This document shows, one piece after another, positions 1 through 9,608 of a stretch of 64,000 nucleotides of DNA. Origin of the DNA: Usnea hakonensis (lineage: Eukaryota > Ascomycota > Lecanoromycetes > Lecanorales > Parmeliaceae); NCBI GenBank assembly GCA_013423325.1, contig BLJB01000067.1:248001-312000 (forward strand), in the 5' to 3' direction. Position 1 is the first letter of the stretch. Each line of letters begins with the position of its first letter. The notes beneath the pieces are model-generated. The model saw only the letters and a list, made by a program, of their open reading frames with translations. It had not been told where the DNA came from and searched no databases. A program made the translations under genes and the position numbers.

Positions 1-412
1 GCTCGTCATTGCGCTTGAGGGTGGAGCACCGGACAACGTGATGTCCTCAATGAACCTGGAGGGATTAGCTATACACTTTCTCTCTGACTCTCTTGCCTGC
101 CTACTGTTCAAGGAAGCTTTCAAATTCCTCGGCGACCTTCTCGCCGACTCTGTCCACTACTTTGGGCACAGCTCGTGCCATTGGATCCCGAGGCCTGTTC
201 CGATCTGTGCCTCGAACGCCCACAACTTCGTCATCGGGGAAGCCTTCGACATCGCTGAGCGCCCCATTACTCTCGGAGGGCGGTATGGACGGCCGCTGGG
301 CGCTTCGGCTTCGGCCGTTGGACATTTTTGGGGCGCCGTTCTTGCGCGAGCCTGCTGCGAGATCAAGATCTGAATTGTTAGAAGTCAACAAACCGTCGAC
401 GATTGAAGACAT
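1..412 (-). CDS. mcm6: MCM6 replicative helicase subunit, N-terminal fragment (runs off window)
   Basis: Partial gene: exon 1 is 105-412 and exon 2 is 1-55, continuing beyond the left edge. The 49-nt intron (56-104) starts GTAGGC and ends CCAG. The spliced protein reads from an Asp/Ser/Gly-rich tail into GEKVAEEFESFLEQ joined to FIEDITLSGAPP, which matches the start of the fungal MCM6 N-terminal domain. MCM6 is one of six AAA+ subunits of the nuclear MCM2-7 replicative helicase. The ATPase core lies outside the window. The start was chosen at the first Met of the open frame; the disordered N-terminus before the conserved block is normal for MCM6. Two MluI cell-cycle boxes lie just upstream, which fits a G1/S-expressed MCM gene. 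The family call rests on a short conserved segment plus this promoter. Confidence 0.8.
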
Positions 413-851
413 GTTGAGAGTTATAGTGCTAGAAAAGATTAATGTGTGAAGGAGTTGCTTTACAAATGGGAGGAGAATTAGGAAAGGTAAAGATACGCGT
501 TCCTGACGTGACGCGTAAAGTGTTTCTATTTTGGGACTAGGGCAAATGAAGCCGCGAATACCTGTACAATAAGATTGTACTGAAATCTTGAATGATTTGT
601 ATTGATGCTATGTAAAAGCTAAGGTCGTAGGCGTCGTAGCAGCAGAAAGCAGGACGAACAAGCGAGAGTCGCCAAGGTTGACGAAGATGAGTATTGGCCA
701 CGAAGGCCATAACAGAGCTTGCAATGTCGTTAAGTCCTAGAAAAGCATGCTTTGTTATAGATGCTGTAACAAGTTTGAGGGCCCAATTCCTGAGACGGCC
801 CAATTCCTAAGACCGCATCCCCTTTCGGCCACGAGAATCAAGGGGCATTCG
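413..851. other. Intergenic region between MCM6 5' end and SNF2 gene 3' end
   Basis: Besides the two MCB boxes I see no supportable gene. An 88-codon open frame on the minus strand (537-803) has no family signal and no convincing extension. Confidence 0.6.
495..516 (-). promoter_or_regulatory. Two MluI cell-cycle boxes (MCB, ACGCGT) upstream of MCM6
   Basis: ACGCGT occurs at 495-500 and again at 511-516, start-to-start 16 bp, 83 and 99 bp upstream of the MCM6 start codon. ACGCGT is palindromic and is the binding site of MBF-type (Mbp1/Swi6 or Res1/Cdc10) factors that drive G1/S genes, MCM genes included, in ascomycetes. Seen: the two motifs and their spacing. Inferred: MBF control. Confidence 0.7.
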
Positions 852-3800
852 CTATTCTTTCTCGTCACGTTTCTCAAAAAGACTATCAAGCTTTTCGTCG
901 TCATCTAGGTGGATGAATGGTTTTCCCTTATCGAAGGTGACTTCCCCAAACAAGCGCAGAATGTCATTGATAGTGAGCTTCGACATTACAGAACTAAGGT
1001 ACTAACATCAGTGTTTGTATTGGACCTCGGACTTTAGCGAACCCGATTCTTACCGGTCATCCATTGCCTGCCCGATCATTGCATTCTTCTTCAGTTGCAT
1101 GTCCATAAGTTTGCCGTCCGCCGAGCCATTGACCACGAATCTCATGATGAAAGTCTCTGAAGCTTGCCCGATGCGGAAGACACGGCTAAATGCTTGCTGC
1201 TCGATAGAGCTATTGAACCAAAGGTCGATACATACTACTTTCGAAGCCATAGTTAGATTCAAGCCGATCCCTCCGGCCTTGAGGGACGCAATCATGATCT
1301 TCATGTCGTCGTCATTCGTGAACTCCGTGATCGCCTTGTCGCGGGCTATGTGTGACATCTTCCCATGATAGAGAATATGCCTGAGCCCCTTTTGTTGACA
1401 CATTTTTTCCAGAATTTGCATAATCATATGGAACTGACTGAAGATTATGATCTTCTTATCTGGCTCCTCCTCCAGCCACTGTTCGACTTGCACTTGTACG
1501 GCAGTGATCTTAGCTGAAGACACAAGCTTGTTCTCGTAAGAAACCCACTCCATGTTAACCTTCTTAGGTCTGCTCTTACGGCCAGCGGTTTCCTTAAGAA
1601 GCCAATTGTTGTCCCACTCCATTTCTTTGAGTCCAGCGCAAGACTCGGCTCCTGTATAGACCACACCGCACTTCAGGCAAGTTGTCGCATCTTGATCTTT
1701 CGCAGATGCTGAGTTGGCCATACCTTGAAGACATTCTCCGCAGTATACGTGAAGGCAGCTTGTGACCATAGCGTGTTCAGGAGGGTCCCCGCAGGAGTAG
1801 CACTGGGTGCGAGTCCTCAGCTCGGCCCAGTCGGATTTTGACTTCAAGCTCTTAAGGTAACGGCCTAGTTTGGCCGCCAGCTCTCCCGTTTGCACTTCTT
1901 CGAGTTCTTCGGGCTGTTCTACCACTTCCGGCTTGGCTTTGATCATGCGTCTCAGAGCTTCTAGCAACATTCGATCATTCTTATTCTCCGGTGTAGCACC
2001 ACATATAAAGGCTTTTTCCATGTTGTTAATCGACTCCTCATCAATCATCTCCTCCAGAACCTCCTGGATTAGGAATGGATGAGCACATAATTGTCGCATT
2101 CGAAGGAAAGCAACCTGCCAATCTGTCAGTAATGGCGTATTAAATCTAGAAATCCAAGTCTTACCAAACCCAAGCCTGGATGCTTCTCGAGTTTTCCGTC
2201 TGCGGACGCCCTACTACTGTCAGATTGCCAACAATGAGAGAAGAAATGATCAATGCTTACTTGTTTAACATACCGACAAACTTTTTCAAGACTCGTCGGT
2301 ATATCGCGTTTTCCACTGGGCTAAATTCGACACTACGATTTTCGTCAGAAGGACAAACAGTACTGACAAAAGAAACAGATCTTACCAAGATGTTTTCTGA
2401 TAATTTTTGGGTAACTTGACTATAGGCGCGCCGAGCACGGTGTCCGTAAGCTTTCGTCTGCACATGATTTGATCTAGAAGACAATGCAATCTTGAGTTGC
2501 AGTCATCATTGTCTGGCCGACAATATTTGTCTTGGAAGTGGCTGTAAGAGCCGGTGAATGGGACTCTGAGAAACTTAAATGTAGGATAAAGCTCGTCCAC
2601 TCTATTGAGTATTGGGGTTGCACTAACGCACCAACGATACTTCGACATCAGAGCCCTGCACGCAATCGAGGTCTGGGTCTCGTGATTTTTGATAGCTTGG
2701 GATTCGTCGAGTACGACACGGTAGAACTGGGCTTGGTGGATTACATCTCGCTGGCTCCAATGCTTTCCCCACCACGCTTTCAGTTCTCCTTCATCGTGGA
2801 TGTCTTCGGGAACATTGAGCTTTGGATATGACTTGACAACCTTTACAAACGTTAGCCCACTCATCCACCAGACAGAAATCACGATCTACCTCTTGGTATG
2901 TCGTAAGACTAAGTAGGTCAGCATTGATCCACACGTCTGGGGGAAACACTTACATGACTTCTCGTTCCTGTAGAACATTAATGGCACCCTTACCGGCAAT
3001 TCTGGTCACTGCGTAGTGCTCCAACACATCGTCCAGGACACCTTCTTCGGTGTGCTTCTCTAGCTCACGTTTCCCTATCTCAAGTAAGATAAAGGTCAAG
3101 TATGACTCTTTTGATCCGAAAACTTACACTGTACCAAAAGCGCTGGAGTGCATACTATCAATGTAGCTCGGCGTTTCTCGCCGCGAGGTGGCGGATTGGA
3201 GATCATCAATGCCAACATACTAAGAGTCTTCCCAGTGCCCGGGTCGTCCGCCTTCAGGTTTGAGGGGTCAGCATTCCTTCTTTGGGATATTCAAAGGGGA
3301 GTAGACTACCAATATTCCGCCTTTGGGACATTCAAAACCGGTCTCTCGTTCCTTCATAAAGGCAGCGGCCTTAGAAGTCAGCGTTGTATTTCGTACTCCC
3401 ACGATATATCGCTCGGAATTTTACGCACCTGAACTTGATGGTGATGGAGCGACTATACTCATTAAGTATGATGATGATGATGCGGATACTTTTTGCTTAC
3501 TGTCTTCATGCCAGTGAGTTTCCAATTGTTCTCCCCATCCGCCTTGCAAGTCCCTGAGAAATTTCCAGCCAGGGTGACAGTTGACTTCAGAATATGGTTT
3601 TTTTCGGCAGTAGCATCTTTGATCGTGGTTCCAAGGGGAACACTAGCAACGAGCGCTGTAAGTGCTTTCTTCTTGTTGGTAAATCCAGAAGTAGGCAGTG
3701 CCTCCCGGTCCAGATTTGCATCCGCATCCTCGTACACATTGCTGGTCAGAAGGCTGTTCGAATTATTCAGGTATCCTACCTGGTTGGGAGTGCGTTTTGT

Positions 3801-5210
3801 TCTCTTAGCACCATCCTTCTTGCCAGCCTTGGCCTTCCCACCTGATTTGCCCTTGCCTTTCTTTCCGGATTTGCCCCCTTCCTGGTCATTCATAGTACGG
3901 AGAAAGTCTTCAATTCCCGCCATCATGTTGTTCTCTTGCTCACGATCGAACTCCTTCTGAGATTGTTTACCACTTTTGTTTGACTTGCGTTGCTTTGGAC
4001 TTCGAAGATCCACGACCTCGGCCTCTGTGTTAGGATCATCAGCGGCGCGACGTTTGGAGTGAGAAGTGCCAGTGGGTGCGGGGGACACAAATAGGCCGTC
4101 ATCAGAATTGTCATCATCGCTATACCCACGAGCGTCTTCATACTCGGCCTTGAGCCTCGCAAGTCGTAATTTCTCCGCCTTCTCTGATTTGACGAACTCG
4201 ATATCGTCTTCCACTGAATTGTACCCTTTTTTGACCTTTGCATTGTAAGTCTTCTTGAACTCTCGAAAAAGTTTGCCCCCCTTGTCGTCGGGAGTATAGT
4301 CAGCATTCATCCAGTCGGATCCATCAGGGTCAACGGGAAGGTCTGAGAGCTTCGGATTTTGAAGCCCAAGCCCACCCAGCACTCCTCGCGTTGACGAGGG
4401 CTCAGGGATACCATGTTCAAGCCGACGTTTCAGAAGGTAGGCTTCCTGCACTTTTCTGATAGCTGTGGGATCATAGTGTGGGCGGCTGCCTTTGAAGTCA
4501 CGTCCTTTCAGAATAGACCTACCTAGATTCAACTTCGCAGCTGCATTTGGCTCATCATCGGAATCAATCTCAATCACACGATCATCCATCTTCTCCCAAA
4601 GAAACTCAACCTCATCGCTCTCCTTTTTGATTGCCACTGAGCTTCCATCTGGTTGCAGCATCACGACGTCGTCATCATCTTCACTATCATGGATAGAGAT
4701 AATCTCGTCTGGCGTACTGGTCCAATCGAACGAATCGCCATCGTTCTCCTTCTTGATGAGGACTTCATTTCTATTGGTAGCTTCGTTCTGTGCTGGCGTG
4801 AGGTTCGATGCGGGCTCTTTGCCATCTATGAATGCAACGCTGCGCCTTGATTTCTCTGGCTCCGACCTATTGGTTTCCATGATTTCAGGTACCGCTGTCC
4901 CTATGCTAAGGGATTTTGAGGGGAAGCCCTGGTATGATTCCGTTACAGAATGAGGTAGAGTGCCCGCGTCAGTATCTTCACTCTGCGCAAAGGCTCTTGG
5001 ATCAGAAAGGTCGGCATTGAAGCCTGACATGGCTATGTTGTCAAGTGCTGGTGTAAATGGGAACTGTTCCTCCTGGAAGTCTGGCATGGATTGATCGATC
5101 CCCTGGTTAGGGATTTGGTCACCAGGAAGATCATCGTAGACGTCAAATCCATGCAAATGCGATACATTGGGGGAAGCCCCATCAAACGGGTCGTCAAATT
5201 CAGAGGTCAT
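852..5210 (-). CDS. RING-finger SNF2-family DNA-dependent ATPase (Rad5/Rad16/Uls1-like)
   Basis: Eleven exons: 3501-5210, 3429-3452, 3310-3369, 3128-3251, 2954-3074, 2890-2908, 2386-2840, 2261-2332, 2165-2216, 1054-2114, 852-993; total 3840 nt, 1279 aa. Residues 1-570 are acidic and low-complexity, with motifs such as VIEIDSDDE that resemble SUMO-interaction motifs, and a Lys/Gly-rich stretch. The helicase core follows: SLHHHQVQ (Q-like motif), Walker A LADDPGTGKT at about 598-607, VILTTYQEV, the Walker B box VLDESQ, then SATP. A C3HC4 RING (CYSCG ... CLHVYCGEC ... CLKC) is inserted between the two RecA lobes, and the C-terminal lobe ends with SRVFRIGQ. This order is diagnostic of RING/SNF2 chromatin or DNA-repair ATPases that may act as ubiquitin or SUMO-targeted ligases. 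Exons 2 and 6 are only 24 and 19 nt. Walker A carries DPGTGKT where the family usually has D-MGLGKT. I could not assign one ortholog. Confidence 0.85.
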
Positions 5211-6341
5211 GTTCCCAAGCTGCTAGAGTGCAAAGTAGAGTCAGTGAAAGTGAAATTTGGAAAGCCAGGTAGAGCGATGGGTGTGTGCTCAAATTTAGGA
5301 GATGCATACCAGCGCAATTGAGCTTTCAAAGAGCGGTACAATATGCTCTAATATCGAACCTTAAGTTGATTTGACAAGGTCGGGTGAGGACACTTGGTAA
5401 GTGTAAGTTTGATGTAATGTAAAGCGAAGTGACAGTAGCAAGACGATGAAAGTAGGTGTAAGCTTGATGTAACGTAAAGCGAGGTGAGAGTAGCAAGACG
5501 ATGAAAGTAGGTGTAAGCTTGATGTAATGGAAAGGGAAGTGAGAGTAGCAAGACGGTAAAAGTGGGTGTGGCAATTGCAGCAAACGAATGCCGATCAAAT
5601 GCCAAGTGAGTTTGAAACGGGTACGCTCGTGAGTTAATAATCTGACGGGAAGACAACAGGTTGGGAAGAAGAGCAGGAAGGATGGTAAATTAAAGATGAA
5701 GCAAGATCGTATGAGTTGAAGGAAGATACAAAAGTCGGTAAGATTTAGAAGACTTGGAGTTCCCGAATGGAAAATGAGATGAGGAATAGGAACACGAACG
5801 CTGATAATATACCGAGTGAAAGGGTGAGATGTACGTGGAAGGAGGTTTGGAGACTCACAAGACTTTGTAGAGGTAGAAGAATGCAGCGCTTCTCGCAAGA
5901 AAGTACTAAGGAGAGTTGAGGGTTGCGTTTGGTCGATAGTTTGAGGAGCTTTGAAGATTTGGTAATGTGAGTACTTGTAGACTCTGTGCTTAGCGAGACT
6001 AGTTTAAGATTGTTTCAAGCAGTTGTCGTAAAAGCCAAGGAGTTCCAACTGTCACCAGATGTACGAGGCTTGGAATATGCGTTCAAGAAGTAGGTAAGAG
6101 AGAAGGGTGGTTTGAGAGTTAGGATCAAGGAAACACTTTGTTTTCGAAAGTAGAAAGATGGAGGACGAAGGCAAGTAAATTTGAAGGATTCTCGTTGATA
6201 CGAGAAAGTGAAAGAAAGACAAAGTGAAGGAAAGATTGAAGGTCAAGAGACGTGTAATCGGCGATTGAGATATTATTGGCCTTGCAGAAGACGTCAGAGA
6301 GCTCTGTAGAAGGGCTAAATCATCTGAACTTCCGCAAAGAG
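5211..6341. other. Intergenic region upstream of the SNF2 gene
   Basis: Holds the 55-bp minisatellite and a strongly purine-rich plus strand (pyrimidine-rich on the strand of the SNF2 gene), as is common in fungal promoters and leaders. The 190-codon minus-strand frame here (5326-5898) is low complexity and not supported as a gene. Confidence 0.5.
5401..5565. repeat. Minisatellite, 3 tandem copies of a 55-bp unit
   Basis: Three head-to-tail copies begin at 5401, 5456 and 5511, each starting GTGTAAG(T/C)TTGATGTAA. The copies differ at a few positions; the third diverges most at its end. The array lies in the putative 5' leader of the SNF2 gene. The minus strand is open through it, but only because 55 bp units encode pyrimidine-rich Leu/Thr/His repeats; I do not call that coding. 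Confidence 0.85.
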
Positions 6342-6945
6342 ATGAGAATCCAAGGAGAAGAGAAGACTTGCAATATTGAAGAAGCTCACTTCTCGCTATT
6401 AGCGCCACAGAAGACTAAGGTCTCAAGACCCTCGGACGGACTGGATCAAGAAGCAGATCCCTATGTGACTGCCCTGGCTAATAAGGTACCTGATGTTGCA
6501 GGAGGGGAAAGTTGCACACAACTCAAGCTCCAAGAAAATGGGCAATGAGGACCGCAGGCTATATTTCACATCCTCAGGCTTGATCCTGTGGTCGTCCAAC
6601 CAAACGGCTGCATGTACTGGTTTATCCCAGTGGACACACTGTCAGTTCTGTTGCAGCGCAATCTGGCCATGGCGAGAAGCCAGGTCGCACAAGATGCCAT
6701 TGTTCCGCCGCTGGAGAGCCACAGCGACTCAGTAGGATCTTGGACCGCAGTCTCTACCTTCTATGAAACTTTATCGGCGTCTATTCTGCCATTGGACAGT
6801 GAGTGACCTCTAAACAGTGATCTTTCTCGTGCACTGATCCCGATTGTAACCTCGAGGTTGATGCTTATCAGCCAAATCGCCTTTCAAGATAGACATCATC
6901 CAACAATTTGAAACCACAACTGAGGGCGAAGCCTGGTATACCTAG
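6342..6945 (+). CDS. Small orphan protein, three exons
   Basis: Exons 6342-6485, 6558-6798 and 6872-6945 give 459 nt, 152 aa. No long ORF reveals it; it appears when introns 6486-6557 (GTACCT...GCAG) and 6799-6871 (GTGAGT...TCAG) are removed, and phase is kept through both. Exon 2 encodes a coherent segment, including PNGCMYWFIPVDTLSVLLQ and VGSWTAVSTFYETL. Exon 3 continues as KSPFKIDIIQQFETTTEG and stops at TAG. There is no signal peptide, membrane segment or domain I recognise. The start is the first in-frame ATG; an upstream exon cannot be excluded because the frame stays open to about 6276. The first donor is weak (GTACCT). Confidence 0.45.
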
Positions 6946-7268
6946 GCGGAGGGAAGTGCCAAGAAAAGTGTCTCCCGAGCATTGGAAAGACGATCAACCT
7001 CATAGCTATCTACCGCCGTAAGACGTCAACTAAATATTGACATCCATCCAAAGACCTGCCGGTTCCATGGTATGAATAGGTGGGTGGAGGGTTGTAGGGC
7101 TTAGTCGTAAGGCTGAAGACATATCTGGTCTTGGCGCTTCTGAAGATACTACTCAGTCTGACAACAATACTACAACATAATATCTCCATGCCTCTGCGGC
7201 ATTGCAATCTCGAGAAATGCTGCTACTTTTGTGCATTCCCATCATGAACATTCTAATCTCCAGACAGC
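6946..7268. other. Short intergenic region before the mannosyltransferase
   Basis: No gene, repeat or RNA recognised. It would contain the promoter of the mannosyltransferase gene. Confidence 0.5.
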
Positions 7269-8764
7269 ATGATCAGCATTCGCAGGAGCCGGACGATCGT
7301 GCTCCCATTCCTCTTTACCCTGATATGGCTCGTCTTTAGAGGCCATCTCAGGTGGCTATACCACCCTTTCGCGGGAGCCACCAACGGTACATCGAGTGAT
7401 GGAATCCCTCGCTCGCCCTTCCAGCCCGGGCTCATCGAATTCTGGGACACCACCTCCCGCGCCCTGATCGAAGCAAAGCCAGACTGCTTCCTCCCAACCG
7501 AGTCCATCGAGGCTCCTCTCAACGATTTCGCCAGCCTCAAGAAACACTTCGACTTTCGCCCTGACTTGCTAAACATACCGCGGCAAGATGTTGACAAGAT
7601 GCGAGATGCTCATGCACGCTTTGTGTCTGAGATCCCAGAGCTTGCGCAAAATCTACCATACGTAAAAGGGAAGCAAGGCATAGTGGTCGCTGCGTCCGGC
7701 GCTCTGTTACCCGTGTTCCTGGTATCTTTGAAAATTCTGCGACGTACGGGGTCGATTTTGCCTGTGGAAGTCTATATAGAGTCGAAGAACAAATATGAAG
7801 AGGAGATTTGCCAGACAGTGCTACCGCCCATGAACGCAACATGCATGATCATGTCCGAGATTCTAGAGGCTGTGCCCCAGGAACTGAAGATGTCGAGGTA
7901 CCAATTAAAGGCTCTGGCACTGGCTTTTTCTTCCTTTGATGACGTGCTTTTGCTCGATGCCGACAATTTGCCCGTTGAGAAGCCTGAACATCTCCTGAAC
8001 TCTGAACCGTTCTTGTCGAAGGGCTTCGTGAGCTGGCCTGACTACGTACGTATACTTCGGCCCTCCATTACCTTCCTTTGAAGTTTATAATCCTCCAGTG
8101 GGCCAACACCGCCTCCCCTCAATTCTACGAGATTTCTCAACAGCCCATCCCTCCAACCTCGGCAAGGGCAGCTTCCGAAGCAGGCCAGCTCCTCCTTTCA
8201 AAAAGCAAACACTCATCGACCTTCCTCCTGATACTCTACTACAACTACTACGGACCCTCCCACTACTACAAGCTCCTCTCCCAAAGTCCTGCCGTCGAAG
8301 GAGGCCGGGAAACAGACAAAGAGACATATCTCGCCGCAGCCATGAGCCTGAACGCGTCTTTCCACACCGTCCTCACAAACCCCGTAGCACTGGGCTACAC
8401 GCAAGTCCACGACCATCAATTCAAGCGAGCCGGAATGGTCCAGCACAACCCCGAAGACGACTACAGCCAGAATGTGCTGCACAATAAAAGTATTAAGAAA
8501 GTCAGACCCTCATTCCTGCACGCCAACACGTATCAATTGGATGCCTCGGCCCTGCACGACATTTTCAACAACGAACTCCGGAGCCAGCGCATGTGGGGCG
8601 ACACGAAGGAGATGGTGGCGCGATTCGGACGGGATCTGGAGAAGCATGTCTGGGCCGAGACGCTCTACACGGGCTGCCATTTGGAGCACGCGTTCAGCAC
8701 TTGGCAGAATAAGTCGGGCGTGTGCAAGAAGATTGGGAGGGTGTATAAGTTTCTGTATAATTGA
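7269..8764 (+). CDS. MNN-type alpha-mannosyltransferase (Golgi, type II membrane)
   Basis: Two exons, 7269-8045 and 8099-8764, separated by a 53-nt intron (GTACGT...CCAG); 480 aa. A short basic N-terminus is followed by a single hydrophobic anchor at about residues 10-25, the usual plan of a Golgi type II glycosyltransferase. The catalytic part contains GKQGIVVAASGALLPVFL, then FDDVLLLDADNLPVEKPE with the metal-binding DxD (DAD), and after the intron WANTASPQFYEI. This matches the Mnn1/Mnn2/Mnn5 family (mannosyltransferase putative), which transfers mannose from GDP-mannose to N- or O-glycans of cell wall proteins. Length is normal for the family. Whether the linkage made is alpha-1,2 or alpha-1,3 cannot be read from the sequence. 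It converges with the CSC1-like gene. Confidence 0.85.
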
Positions 8765-9608
8765 GGGATATGTATGACGAGTGAGGAAATCATTGCGTTT
8801 TCCGGAATCGCGTTACGGTTTTTGATATTGGAGATACCCACGCACAAACACAGAAAGAGAGAGGGAGAGCCTTTTACAGTGATTAGTAAAACCCCTAAAC
8901 GCATGAATCAAACATACAATACGAGTATATTGCCATCTCGCCCGTGTAAAAGCAAATACAAAAACCCCATCAATGAAAAGTGGGACGTGCGAAACACGCA
9001 CCTCTTCTCACACCAATCCTTTCCCCCCTTTCCCTACCAACTTTGTCTTTCTATATACCTCTGTTATCTGTCTCTTGCGAGCACGATGTGGGCGAACTAA
9101 AGAATCTCCTGTGTGTCCTTCCTCGGCAGAAAACCACAAGTATACCCGAATCCTTTTCTTTTCCTCGCCGCGCGGGCTTCAAGACCTTCGTCAAGGCGGG
9201 CACGGACCTTGCTACGAAGCGTTTTGATGCTTTGTATGGGGGTAAGTTTTTCGTACCCCAAGAAAAATCGATGATACGATGCATTGGGTATGAGGCAATA
9301 AGTGGGTGAGTACAACACTACATCAACTGATACATGGTGTTCATATTGAGAGTTCAAGCGGCAGGAGAAGTTCTTGGTTCATTATTCTACCTGCTCATGT
9401 ATTAAACGCAATACGTCTAGAAAATTACCCTCCCTTTGTCAAGTGGAAAAATGGAGAATGGTATCAAATGCTGCATGCTGCACACTGCTCGCTGTTTGTG
9501 TATCTCAAAAGTCCAATCGTGCTAATTGACTGATAATGAAGCCAAGGGTATCATTATGAAAGGAAAGTGCTCAAGTCAGTACCCTTGAAGCACACAAGTT
9601 GTAGGCCT
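8765..9608. other. Convergent intergenic region
   Basis: The 3' flanks of the mannosyltransferase (plus) and the CSC1-like gene (minus) face each other here. Several frames of 60-110 codons are open but none shows family signal, and I see no repeat. Confidence 0.5.

Noticed and set aside
537..803. 88-codon open frame on the minus strand
   Set aside because: No Met-proximal family signal, no splice extension, lies in the MCM6 promoter region.
2363..2385. 23-nt intron (GTAAGA...GTCAG) in the SNF2 gene
   Set aside because: Too short to splice. Extending to the acceptor at 2333 gives a 53-nt intron with a branch-like CTGAC, and restores SCVEFSPVE as expected for the family.
5326..5898. 190-codon minus-strand frame over the 55-bp repeats
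   Set aside because: Low-complexity translation of a pyrimidine-rich repeat; no conserved features.
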